A stretch of 64,000 nt of DNA. Source: Euryodendron excelsum (Eukaryota > Streptophyta > Magnoliopsida > Ericales > Pentaphylacaceae). Under the pieces are notes generated by a model, which was not told the origin of the DNA, made no database searches, and worked only from the letters and a program-made list of their open reading frames with translations. The stretch lies in contig CM065379.1 of the NCBI GenBank assembly GCA_033060915.1, forward strand, positions 23,191,318-23,255,317. The letters run 5' to 3'. Shown here piece after piece: positions 54,101 to 64,000 of this stretch (position 1 is the stretch's first letter; each line of letters starts with the position of its first letter). The position numbers were made by a program, and so were the translations under genes.

Positions 54101-54285
54101 ATGCAGAATAATCATAGTTGTCACAAAAGAGTAAGCAATGCAACATATCTATAATTGGTTATCAGAAAAAGAAATGAAATACAGAGGCAAGAAGGTTATT
54201 GGTATAGTACCTGCTGTAATTTTATGGCAATCTTTTTATATATTTCTTGAAGTTCTGGTAAAAATGTATCCTTCATAGTTTTAAT
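42423..54285 (-). CDS. MED15: Mediator subunit 15 (MED15a-like), C-terminal part, six exons
   Basis: Exons on the minus strand: 54211-54285, 52748-54055, 52322-52630, 43823-44023, 43645-43733, 42423-42630. All internal borders are GT-AG and phases join, giving about 720 codons ending [14 protein letters not shown]. Landmarks that match plant MED15: [35 protein letters not shown], a long Gln/Ser/Asn-rich low-complexity region, [100 protein letters not shown]-type [21 protein letters not shown]15 is a tail-module subunit of Mediator that binds transcription activators. The N-terminal KIX domain is not found up to 64000, so either the upstream intron is over 9.7 kb or this is a 5'-truncated copy. 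The intron at 44024-52321 is 8.3 kb. No stops or frameshifts, so probably active or recent. Confidence 0.9.
44024..45199. other. MED15 intron, proximal part
   Basis: Intronic AT-rich sequence. It holds a G-rich run at about 44513-44526. I see no coding region or definable element. Confidence 0.5.
45200..46160 (+). repeat. LTR-like direct repeat, copy 1, in the MED15 intron
   Basis: Shares a series of colinear, diverged blocks with 50600-51570: GTAAATGGGCAAATCTGG, TTATGTTATTGTGTCTTA with GGAGTCC, CCTATAGATATCCATATAAT (TATA-like), and AACCCTAATCCCAGAA. The order and spacing suggest an old LTR pair, or a duplicated element, flanking the LINE and copia debris. Boundaries are uncertain. Confidence 0.45.
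46480..46690 (+). pseudogene. L1-type LINE reverse transcriptase N-terminal fragment
   Basis: With frameshifts, the plus strand reads SLNEDKVPRPDGF-like, [19 protein letters not shown] and [13 protein letters not shown], the start of the plant LINE RT domain. The RT continuation lies beyond the copia element, at 49555, with the RT core missing. Confidence 0.65.
46897..47669 (-). pseudogene. Ty1/copia integrase
   Basis: 47340-47669 gives the pre-integrase to integrase segment ([37 protein letters not shown]) with the two catalytic Asp contexts. 46897-47175 gives the distal part ([36 protein letters not shown]). Stops and frameshifts separate the two. Confidence 0.85.
48022..48160 (+). repeat. 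139 bp poly-G tract
   Basis: 139 bases with only four T (48073, 48110, 48117, 48148) and two C (48155-48156). Translating it gives poly-Gly or poly-Pro frames that are not genes. Either a real expanded G tract or an assembly artefact. Confidence 0.9.
49328..49346 (-). other. Copia primer binding site
   Basis: TGGTATCATAGCTTGATCC on the minus strand, a one-base variant of the initiator Met tRNA primer site, just internal to the short LTR. Confidence 0.65.
49556..50520 (+). pseudogene. L1-type LINE RT C-terminus and zf-RVT region
   Basis: Plus-strand pieces: [98 protein letters not shown]. These follow the usual order of plant L1 ORF2 after the RT core. Many stops. Probably the same LINE as 46480-46690, split by the copia insertion. 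Confidence 0.8.
50600..51570 (+). repeat. LTR-like direct repeat, copy 2, in the MED15 intron
   Basis: Contains GTGGGCAAATCTGGGATTCC, TTTTAGTAGTCCAGGGGTACTT, TTATGTTATTGGGTCTTA and CTCCTATAAATATCCATGTA (TATA-like), in the same order as copy 1 at 45200-46160. The style is that of a copia LTR. Edges uncertain. Confidence 0.45.
51571..52321. other. MED15 intron, distal part
   Basis: Intronic sequence ending at the splice donor after exon 52322-52630 (AAG/GTATGG on the minus strand). No element recognised. Confidence 0.5.
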
Positions 54286-55252
54286 CTGCTAAGTAAAAAT
54301 CACCACAAAGTTAATATTATAAGCATCAATCTTCACCAGTCATGTTCTGATATACAACATTTTGCCATCTACTCTGCCTAGAAATAGCAAGCAAACAGAG
54401 GAAAAGCCATAAAAATGACATCCCCTTATTTGTCACTTTCGTACGGCACTATTATTGGTAGTTGTGTATTCTATAAAGAGGTATGTATATTTAGAGAGAG
54501 AGAGAGAGAGAGAGACATTTATTTGAGATATCTCAAAAGAATAGGTAATGCGCAGCTACTGCCGAAAACACTGCTGCCAGAAAGAAGCAAAATGAAAAAA
54601 AAAATCTCTGCTGCTTGTTTTTTAATGTCCAGGAAAATCATATGTTTTTACTCTCAAATATGCAAATAAAATACAGGTTGTTGAGAAGAGAGATCACATC
54701 AGGGTTGTGAGGGGAAATAACTAACTTCCCTTCAGCCAGAAATACTTCTACAGAATAAAACACGTGGGTATTCATGGAAAAAATACATCAATCATGTTGA
54801 CGCGATGCCACCACAGTTTCTTATCTATGGATAATAAATATTCCCCTAAACACTCTTGTGTGTTTGTGTGTGTACATGATGGGCGAAACAAAACCTGATC
54901 AAACAGAAAAATAGTACATAAAATCAATCTTTAAAATACAATTTCATTATTTAAAAAAGAAGCTTAATTACCCGTTACCTCCAACAGTATCTCCCCCAAT
55001 CAAATTGGCTACAGTATAATATGTCTTCCAAAAACTGTAGCAGATTTACAGGCCCCAGTGTAACACTATGCAATTGACAATCCTGTGAGGAGAATTTAAA
55101 CTGAATCCTATTCCTATTGTGCATTACCGCAGATTTTTTGGTCCATCATATTCATGCATATACGAGGTATTCATGTTATAAGTGCTCTTCTAAATGCGTG
55201 CAGTACGTGAGACAAACTCACATACCGAAGAATGGGTATGGAACTGTCTAAT
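54286..55252. other. Sequence upstream of the first recognised MED15 exon
   Basis: Contains a splice acceptor directly upstream of 54285 on the minus strand and a GA run near 54496-54515. No upstream MED15 exon was recognised. Confidence 0.45.
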
Positions 55253-55287
55253 CAGCAGCAGAGCCAATTCAGACTTAAGGGGGTAAA

Positions 55288-55333
<46 letters not shown>

Positions 55334-56113
55334 AAATTTTTTAAAATTTCAATTTTATATACAAGCTTATCTATATCTATCTATCTATGTACAATATAGA
55401 AAAGGAGGTCACTATCTCCTTAGTTGCTATAAGTGGCTCATTAAATAAGAATTGTAAAAAGTCAAACTTAATAAGAATTTTAAAAGTCAATTAAACATTT
55501 TCTTAGCTTCCTCAACTATTACATGACGTTGTAGATTATATTCGCCAAATTTAGATGAAAAGCATCTTTACATTTCTTCAATTATTCTAATTGCATGTAA
55601 ATGTTGGTTATTGATGAATTTAATACTTCACTAAAAAGATCATATATAATGATTGATGAATAAAAACTAACTACAAATTAGCCCTTTTTCATTATTGTCT
55701 TTGTGCATGTAATTAATTTTTATTTATAAAATAATTATCTTTATGTCCTTTAGGTATTATGTGGAAATTTTTATTATTTTTATAATACAAAAATAGAAAT
55801 AGTTAAATTACTAAGTATACTAATATTCAATTTACTAGAAGCATATAGGGATAGACAAATAAACAATACATTTAATTAAATTGTATAAAAAATTAAAAAC
55901 CTGCCCAAAAAAATTATATTTAGGTATTATTTAAAATTATTGTCGTTAAAGAATGAACTCAAAAAAGTTCTCTGATGCACGGACCTAAAAATAACATTAT
56001 ACATATATACGGAGTCAAGTACCCTAGCGTTGATAACAAAAAAATAAAAATAAAAAATTCCTGAGTTGTGGTCAATAGTGTCCCCTCAGATGAATTTCTT
56101 GTCATCGCCACTG
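55253..56113. mobile_element. Non-autonomous hAT-type element with 8 bp target duplication
   Basis: Left end CAGCAGCAGAGCCAATTCAG; the inverted right end is CAGTGGCGATGACAAGAAAT. Flanks are TGTCTAAT (55245-55252) and TGTCTACT (56114-56121), 7/8 the same; 8 bp duplications are typical of hAT. A 42 bp poly-C run (55290-55331) lies near the left end. 861 bp, no coding region. Confidence 0.65.
55290..55331 (+). repeat. 42 bp C homopolymer
   Basis: Uninterrupted C run, sited where related element ends carry a short CCCCCC block. Possible expansion or artefact. Confidence 0.9.
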
Positions 56114-56663
56114 TGTCTACTATACATGCAATAAGCGGTTCTATCAAATCCAATTCTACTATACAATTGATATAAATGTTTCATGGATGCTTCAAAGTTA
56201 GTAAAAGTGTCATGATGGATACAACCATTTAACATAAGAAATAAAAGAAGAACATTAAAAAATGTGCCTTCATGTTGTTCGGCCCACTTTGACACTCATA
56301 TCAAAGTCCATGTAATATAGATTGTACAAAAATTTCATGGCCAACAAACACCCTTAATCTTGCATATCATGAGCTTTTTTCCATAAAATTTTGAATACAA
56401 CTATTAATTACATCTCCAGGGAGTGGAAAAGTACAACAGCTGACATGAACAGTGATGCGGACAGCAGCTTATAACCATTTTCAAAAAGCCTCAAAATACC
56501 AAATCCATCACATATAGGCATGCACGTGCATTCGATTATGTGCATATACACATAAAATATTAAATAAATTAACACATACATAAATGAGAAATTCATTAAA
56601 CAAAAGACTCAAACATATTACAAAGCAGGACTCGAGGAGTTAGATAAGAGGCTAATGGGGATA
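56114..56663. other. Spacer, no gene seen
   Basis: AT-rich DNA between the hAT-type element and an LTR-like sequence. Short open frames have no support. Confidence 0.5.
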
Positions 56664-57720
56664 TGTCTAACACCCTAGACCTTGAATTTCATATTTAAAT
56701 ATCTAATCATGTCTTATATGTGCTTAATCATGCAAATATTAGGGTTTTAGTTTTATGTTACTTTGACCTCATAGAAATTACATTAGTGCATATGTTTGAT
56801 TGGGGATTTCCTTAATTTACTAAAATTGGGTTTTTCCATAACTTAGATGTGTTCAATTAATTTAATTGAGGAGCTTAATTTAATTTTATGTTAATTACAT
56901 TTTGGAACATATTTGTAAGAGTAAATTTTGATTGATTAAGGCTAATTGTGATTAGCTAGACTAATCAAGATTCATTAGGATTAGGTATCATTAGTTGATA
57001 AACTGGATTAGTTAGCCTAGACGACCTTGATTATTTAGACCTTAATAACATTTGGTTAGTGGCTTAAAGCCCACACTAGGATGCTTGAGAGCATGCTACC
57101 TAACCAAGAGGGCCACTCCCATCAAGAGAGAGAAGAGAGAGACTTAGTGGTAGGGGTGGGCATTGGTTGGACCAGGCTGGGTTCAGGCCAGGCCTACAGT
57201 ATAAATAATTTTCATCGGGCATAAAATTAAATCCCAAGCCCGCCCATTTAACCAAAACAAAAAATTTTAATAAGTATTTTTCTTCTCCAAAAACAATTCA
57301 TAAAATCTAAAGACCTAGATATATTAAAATATATAAATACATTATTCTTAGTATCTTTCGGGCAAAGTCATGCTTTAAACAAAATTTTCAAGTCTGCTCA
57401 TTAACATAATTGGGCCTAAAAAATTCTCAAGCCTTATAAATGATGGGTGGGCTTGGGCAAACCATCAGGCCCATGTCCACCCCTACTTAGTGGTGAATTT
57501 CAGCATTTTTGGTGTTTGGCAAGCTAGAAAGTAAAAGAGAAAGGAACAAAAAAGCTAGAAAAATTCAAGGAAAAATTGTAAAAGCTTGGACCAAGGTAGG
57601 AATCATCACCCTATGATTACATTTAGGTAATAAATTGGTTAACACACTTCAAGACTCTTTTCATGCCTTATATTGTGAACTTGAATTCAAGAACTTGAGA
57701 CCATAAGCTTTGAGACCTAA
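56664..57720 (+). repeat. 5' part of a gypsy-type LTR, interrupted by a MITE
   Basis: Begins TGTCTAACACCCTAGACC and is similar to the start of the complete LTR at 58560 (TGCAACACCCTAGATC, then matching blocks to GTGCTTAAT). A 335 bp hAT MITE sits inside. Its 3' part is replaced near 57720 by unrelated sequence. Confidence 0.6.
57151..57485. mobile_element. hAT-type MITE with perfect 8 bp target duplication
   Basis: 335 bp. Starts TAGGGGTGGGCAT; the inverted right end is TAGGGGTGGACAT. The flanks are CTTAGTGG on both sides (57143-57150 and 57486-57493). The interior has GGGC-rich words that read CAGGCCCA-like in both directions. Confidence 0.88.
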
Positions 57721-58266
57721 AACCAATGTTTTCAAAACAGAACCTGATCGGCTGGTTGAACCGTCGACCAGTTCACAAAACGAACCAGTCAAATCCACAA
57801 AAACGGACAAGCATAAAAACAGGCCTGAATAAAGAAAACCAGAAAAAAGGGGAAAAATCATGGTTCAACCGCCAAATCATTCAAACTGGTTGTAGGTAAA
57901 TATAATTGGCCGGTTCATCTACATTATAAAAGGGGGCTGTTTTGGGGGCTTGGAGGATTAATTTTTGCTTCTGTGTTTGACGCCTTAGACGACCCTCACT
58001 ACCATAGCTTCATTTCAGGTATTCTGACTCTGTCACAGGATATCTCTCGCTCCCTCTCCCTATCTCTATCTCTTCCTCTCCCTCTTGCTCTATTTGCAGC
58101 AACCAAGAACCATAAGGTAAAGCGAGACAAAAAAAGAAAGAAGGGAGAAAGAGAGCATATATGTGAAAGGTGAGAAAGTAAAAATGGGTTTCTTGAGAGT
58201 CTTGAGAGCGTGAGAATTAGATAGAGACAGATAGATATAAAAATATGGATCTATTTATATATATAC

Positions 58267-58318
<52 letters not shown>

Positions 58319-58559
58319 GGGGAGTTGTTATGGGTTTATAAAGTGAGTGTGTGTTTGTAAAGTGTGAGGAATAGAAAAAGATCTTTTTGGGAGTGTACAA
58401 ATCAGATGGCGACAGTCATAGAGAGAGAAAAAGGAGAGTGTGTGAGTAAATGAGGTGCTTAACAAGGGAGGTAAAAAGATGGGTTAAGCCAGTTGAATAC
58501 TTTGAATGTATAGATGGCTTCTCAGTGAGTAGATATGTGAGATGTGGGGAATAGAAAAG
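57721..58559. other. Spacer with GA/CT simple repeats
   Basis: Begins with a GGTTGAACCG/CCAGTTC-rich stretch typical of plant repeats. It holds CT-rich DNA near 58048-58090 and a (GA) run at about 58270-58316. No gene seen. Confidence 0.55.
58270..58316 (+). repeat. (GA)n microsatellite
   Basis: Near-pure AG dinucleotide run of about 46 bp. Confidence 0.9.
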
Positions 58560-60902
58560 TGCAACACCCTAGATCTTAATTATCATATTAGCGTTTAATC
58601 ATGTGTCATATATGTGCTTAATTATTATTAATTGTAATTAATTATGTAAATTGTACGTAAATGTGATTAGCTATAGAATCAATTAATTAGGCTAACCTTG
58701 ATTAGTTAATTTTAATTGCACTTAATTAGTGAATGAGTGACTTACACCTAGGTAGCATGAGGGGGGGCACCTCATGGAGAGAGACACCCCAAGAGTTTAT
58801 AATGAGACGTGTCCCACTCAAGCCTCTAGTCTTGAATGTAGCAAGAGTTCGTATTGATTGTATAGCCTTCAAAACTCCACGAAAATAAAGACAAAGATAA
58901 AGATATAGAGAGAGAGTGAGCAAGAGAGAGACTTGTTGGAGAGTTTCAGCAGTTGGTGTTTGGCTAGGAAGAAAATCAGGGAAAATTGAGGGAGAAGCTA
59001 GGATTTAGGTATAAAATCTGACCTTGTGCTTTCATGCTTGCAATTAGTTAGTTAGAATCCTCTTTATACGTAGATTGATGAATAAAATCATGAGATAGAA
59101 CTCATTTTGGATAAACCCAGTTTATGGTCTTAAAGACCAATTTCTTAAAGTGTTCTTGAAGAGTTGTAAAAATTGACCATGCCCAACCCCTTTTCTCACT
59201 TAGTTGTGACTTGAGAACGAATTTGAGAACCTTAGACTCCATTAATTTATTATTGTCAAGATTGAGACTCCATAAGAATACCATGCATGAGTATTGTGAT
59301 TAGAATTGAACACACGTTAGGGCAGTCTCTATTTTTCTGGCTATAAGTCTATTAATACTTGCAATTTTGTTATGAGACCAAAGCCATTAGAAAACAGACT
59401 TCAATACCTTTCTAATAATAGTTTATGGACCAAAATTTTAGTTCAAATAAATGAGTTATGGCTGTTTAAAGTTAGCACTATCTTTTTATCTCGAATTGAT
59501 TTCTGTGTACAGGGGTCGAACCCTGTGTTTTAGGAGTCGACTCCTCTCAACCCAGAACTTGGATTTAAGCTCTTTGTAAAAAAAGGCCGACACCTTAACA
59601 CTCCTGAGTGCCCGGACTTGTATTCTGTGAAAAAGAGTTGGCACCTTGATTCCAGGGGTCGACACCTTTTGTCTAGGTGTAGACACATTTTCTCAGGAGT
59701 TGACTCTTGACCTAGGAGCCCATACTTTTGTCAGAACATCAAAAGTTCTTCACTCTAAAATACTTTTGTACTATTTTAGGACTTATTAATGGAACTAAGG
59801 GTTATTATTTGAACACTATATGTCTTGATTATGTAGGATTATCATAAGGAGAAATTCAAAGCATTAAGCAACTTGAGGTGAGTAATGGAGTGATTGGAGT
59901 AACCTTATTGTATTTTCCATACAAATGCCTTCTTTACTAGAAACTTACACAATTGATATGCTTTCAATACAAAACCTTTCTTCATGGTACCTTTCAAGTA
60001 TAATTACCATGTTTTGATGCTAAATCTTATACCTATCATGTTATGTAAACCCATGAATTGAATTATATGAAGGTGAATTGGAATATGTATTTGAAGCTAG
60101 TATGTGCCATTCTCGAGGGTCCTACACCGGAGGACTTAAAATAAGCCAAAAGCAGGATATAATATGATTGGACAGACGTCCCCCACAACTTTATGTCATC
60201 AAGTTACGCGCCACTAGTGGATGGGTTCAGCTACGGGTCTCCTGTCTAGCTGAGGGCATGAGCACAATAAACTTTATGCGTATGATTTGATACTTAGATG
60301 CTTTTGCCATTATAAAACTATTCAAGCATCTTATGAATGGAACATCTATATGAAATTATGGTTTATCATATGATCTATTCTTAATCTCTTTTATTATAAA
60401 TACTTATGATGTTTTTAAAACAAGTCCATGGTATTTTTGTGCTTCAATTGTTCTATTATTCACTGGGCTTTTAGCTCATACTTTTACTCAACATTTTCAA
60501 GAAATCAAAGGTGAGAGCCTATGCTTAAAGGCTTATTTTGTTGAAGATGCTTTAAGGGGATGCTAGAGACGTATTCTGTTTTGTAGAAGCTGCATTTTTT
60601 ACCTTTTAGACTACGTAGAACTTTAAATAGATTTTTGGAGAACTATGTTATGTAAATATGGATGTAAAGCCTCAAAATAGGCCTATGGGTGTAATGACTT
60701 GATGTTATGTGGCATGAGTTAATGAGGACATAGGCACTTGTTCTACTATAGGAAGTATGCAAAAATAATCTATATTATACTTCCGCAATTATATTTTTAT
60801 ACACAGGTGATCAATCTTTTGATTAGTTCGGCCTTCGGTAGCTAAACTACTGGCCGATTATGGTCCCTAATCCCCAAAGGGTGTGGGTTATGGGCTATGA
60901 CA
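58560..60902 (+). mobile_element. Gypsy-type solo LTR with perfect target duplication
   Basis: 2,343 bp from TGCAACACCCTAGATC to GTTATGGGCTATGACA, flanked by AAAAG on both sides (58555-58559 and 60903-60907). The 3' end pattern (ACTGGCCGATTATGGTCCC, then GGGTTATGGGCTATGACA) parallels the element A/B LTR end. It has a GTCGAC-type motif array at about 59510-59700, with AGGAGTCGACTCCT as a 14 bp perfect palindrome near 59540. Confidence 0.85.
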
Positions 60903-63307
60903 AAAAGGGTTCTCACCATGCTACAAAAGAGGAAGTGTCCATTCCCATAAGACTTGCAAAGCACTGCAGGTTATTAATGTACTTAATAAGGTGAGTTGTC
61001 TCATCCAAATGTGGAAACTTAGACTTGAACTTTTCTACCAGAAGATTTATAAGGTGGATGTGATGAAAAAATATTGGCTTAAGCATTTTGTTTTCCTTTT
61101 TTTTTTTTCCTAAGAATAAGAGAAGGCTTATATTACGAACAAGTAGACAAAATAGTAAAAAAGAACAGCATCAAACTTGGCTTTGTCTGGAGAAATTATA
61201 CGCGGCACGTGTCCTTGTTCCTCCTCTCATATGAGAGTGGGTCCTCTGCTTGGCAGGAGGGACCCCACCACTTTGTGGTGCTCTAGCAGCACTAAATAAT
61301 TTTTCCTTTGTCCGACACCTTGCCAAACAATGAATACAACATTAGCTTCCTATTGAGATCATGTCCTTTGAATCCTTAAATATATTTAGGTATTTTTTTG
61401 TAATTTTAACTTATATCTTTTAATTTACTATTTTATAATTTTCAAATATATTATGATGTAATGGTTGAACGCCAAGTGACCCGGTCCCTTTTGCAGCTCA
61501 CTCAACAATCCGAGTTTTGAAACATTGCTTAAAACACACTTTTCATGAACTCAACATGAACGAATCATGTGTATTTGCTTATATTTTAGTGCTTATAAAC
61601 ATGACATAGGAACATCATTGGAGACCTAGAAATTGCATAGAGGACCTTAGAATTGAGTTCTGTAGAAAACCCATGTTCACATGAAACTTTGCCAACATTT
61701 TTTGCAAATTTTCTTTTATGATTTTTATGAAAAATTTGGCCAAATCAAGAATTTTTTTTACCTAGTTTGAACCCTTGGAAATGTGTATGAAGCCTTAGAG
61801 TAGCCACCATGGGACTTGGTTGAAAACTTATCATTTTGCAAAATTTGGACCTTAAAAGCCATTTGCTGGAAAGTTGGGCTAAGACAACATAGCCTGAGAA
61901 CACCTTCAACAACTTCAGAGAGCATCGCTCTATACTTTGATCGATGTTGGGTTGAGCCAACAAAAGTTAGGTCAAGCCAACTTTCTTGGATTTTGACATT
62001 ATACATAGAATGACCTGTTTTTACGGCTTTTTGGTATATGTAATCACTATATATGCTTCCTTTATGTAGGATCATAATAAGAAAAGAATTATGAAAGCTA
62101 ACAAAGGCATTGGAGATTAAATCTAAGGACCTAAGGTGAGTAATGGGGTTATTGGAGCTACCTATTGAGACGTAGTTTATTTATAATTGCTTTCTTGATT
62201 ACAATTCAATTACAATTTATACGCTTTGATTCAAATACTATGTACTAGTTTATTATGCAAACCCACTGACTTACTTATGCATAAATCGTTCTGAGATGCA
62301 TTTGGAAAACTATCATGTGCCATACTTGGGTCTTTGTCTGGGAGACTTTAATCAGGCTGGACAAGTCTTTGTCAAGAGACTCTAATTAGGCAGGTCATAT
62401 TATTTATTGCGGAGACATTCTCAAGTTGACCATTGATGATCTGCTCCCAGCCTCCTAGATGTCTAGTGGATGCGGACATGTATGGGTTTACCTATGAAAG
62501 GGTAAATCGCTTTTGGTTCGAGGCTTTGAGCACATTAAACTTTAAATGCTATATTGATAAAGGTCTAGACATGTTGAAATTTAAGAACGATGATTCCATT
62601 TGAAATGAAGCAATAAGGTATCTATGCTATACTTTGAAATGTGATTTGTGAGCATCATGTGGGTTATTCCAATCCCATATTATATGTGCTTTTGATGTGA
62701 ATACTCTCTTATGTAGCAAATTCTTTTTAGATTCACTTGGATAACTCGTGTTTCAAGTTAAACTTGTCCATGGTGTATTTTTTGTGCTCCAAGTTCTCAC
62801 ATTATTCACTGGGTTAGTTATGCTTATGCCATTACTTAACATTTCAAGGAATGAAGACCAAAGACCATAGCTACACTTATGGGAACTTTGTTGTAGAATG
62901 CTTAATTGTGGATAATTTGTGGAGCTGTGCTATTTGCCAGGAGACATGTACCTAGACTTGTGAAGAACCATGTTATGTCTTTATCAAAAACACATGCTAT
63001 GTATTAATAAGGAATTAAACTATGAATTTCCTGCAATATATTTGAAAATTTGTTACGTAAATTATTTATGGTCATGCGGTCGGCCCAAATTGTAATTACT
63101 TTATGTTATTATTATGTTGTGGAATGTTTAGTTGAGATTTAGGCACTTGCTCTGATCCTTTGGAATGCACAGTAACAGATATTTTCCATATACAAAGCTT
63201 CTGCTAGTTATTTATAAAACATAAGGCAATGGTGTTCAACTCCTTTGCTGTGTCGGCTGACCGGTCATAGACTCAAATCCACATAGGGTGGGTTTGTAGT
63301 TGTGACA
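60903..63307 (+). repeat. LTR-like sequence, start not resolved
   Basis: Ends GGTTTGTAGTTGTGACA at 63307 after GACCGGTCATAGACTC, the same ending pattern as the neighbouring solo LTR. Internal blocks such as AAGGTGAGTAATGG (near 62135) and ATTATTCACTGGG (near 62805) match 59875 and 60455 in order. Its 5' end could not be placed between 60903 and about 61500. No coding region. Confidence 0.55.
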
Positions 63308-64000
63308 ATCTGCGTCTAAAGTTTATGCTTTGAAAAAGAGAAAAAGAAGAACATCCATGTGGGCCCCACCAATGGACCACATAAGTGGAAAACATTATGT
63401 GCTGGTAATGAGTCTGTAAGCCCTACGCTTGTTTGGAATTAGTTTTAGTTTATGAAAACCTTTATTTAATAGGATTTAGGATATACTTTTTCTATTAGGA
63501 AAGCTACTACGCTTGTACATAAGCAAGTCCTTTGTATAACAATTAGACAAGTTGGTTAGTAGGGAATTCTCTGCAGATTTTGCTCTCTTTCAACTGTGAT
63601 TCCCGTGATTCTTCAATGTGAGACTTCTAAATAACCTTAGAAAGTTTCTAAGGCTCTATTCTCTTGTGTCTTCTCTTTTTAATTTTTGTTTCTTGTTTTT
63701 GTTTCAATTCCAGCACTACTGAGCATAATTAACAACCAGAACACCCTATTCACTCAAATTAGACAGGGTTCCAGCCAGCTACAGGTGATTCTAGACCAGT
63801 TATTTTTGGCAAAAACGAGGCTACACTGCAGATAACCAGACCTCAGCCGGACCCCAATGAAGGTCATCAGAAGGTGATCGTCATTGATTGCCAGACTCCT
63901 ATCTAAGTCTACAGAGATCTATGATCTCTGGTTAAAGGTTTTGCTGTAACGGGGCTCAAAATGGGGTGTCAACTAAAGGATCAGTCAGCCAGGTGTAAAT
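63308..64000 (+). other. Right edge, possibly another LTR
   Basis: No gene seen. The TTTGTATAACAATTAGAC and TCTCTTGTGTCTTCTC stretch has the style of a copia LTR, but the window ends before this can be judged. Confidence 0.3.

Noticed and set aside
52906..54111. Plus-strand frames of 84 and 102 codons
   Set aside because: Antisense shadows of the large MED15-like exon.
54960..55060. Possible extra upstream MED15 exon on the minus strand
   Set aside because: A short GATTGG-containing frame ends near a GTAACG, but its translation does not match MED15 and the phase cannot be confirmed.

Overview
This window is nuclear DNA from a flowering plant, most likely a eudicot; the species cannot be fixed from the sequence. 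The evidence is plant-type LTR retrotransposons with initiator-Met-tRNA primer sites, L1-type LINEs, a Mutator-like element (MULE) with a plant mobile domain (PMD) gene, hAT-type miniature elements, and a host gene split by long introns that encodes the C-terminal part of a plant Mediator subunit 15 (MED15a-like) protein. The DNA is AT-rich, mostly transposon-derived and heavily nested.

Layout. 1-2129: spacer with a MITE-like element and simple repeats. 2130-11242: a minus-strand Ty3/gypsy chromovirus (element A) with decayed pol; its 3' LTR is split by a Ty1/copia-type solo LTR (2377-4657) and its 5' side is lost to a deletion. 11243-13032: spacer block, present again at 20357-21873 plus 26573-26688. 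13033-20356: a plus-strand relative (element B) with complete 5' LTR, PBS, broken gag-pol, chromodomain, PPT and a cut-off 3' LTR. 21874-26572: a 4.7 kb solo LTR of Tat/Ogre type. 26689-29043: a solo LTR of the element A/B family. 29872-30402 and 41066-41948: two halves of one minus-strand L1 LINE, separated by a 10,643 bp MULE (30413-41055) with a 10 bp target duplication. 42423-54285: MED15-like gene, minus strand, with an 8.3 kb intron packed with LINE and copia debris. 54286-64000: two hAT-type non-autonomous elements, a 2.3 kb solo LTR with perfect AAAAG duplication, and further LTR remnants.

The MULE is the most interesting object. Its terminal inverted repeats carry arrays of a rigid 17 bp palindromic module, CGTCA-N7-TGACG (7 copies left, 5 right), at nearly mirrored distances from the ends. 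It holds three genes: a nearly complete MURA-type transposase (MuDR domain, DDE core, SWIM finger, CCHC knuckle), an intact minus-strand gene for a 218-residue protein I do not recognise, and a six-exon PMD gene whose splice sites and frame are intact but which has seven in-frame stops, every one TAG. Downstream of the PMD gene lie seven tandem copies of a GC-rich repeat of exactly 178 bp. The small gene and the PMD gene are divergently arranged around a spacer with two G-box palindromes. The transposase start is separated from its frame by a 15-G homopolymer.

The only host gene I can support is MED15-like; all other coding capacity belongs to mobile elements.
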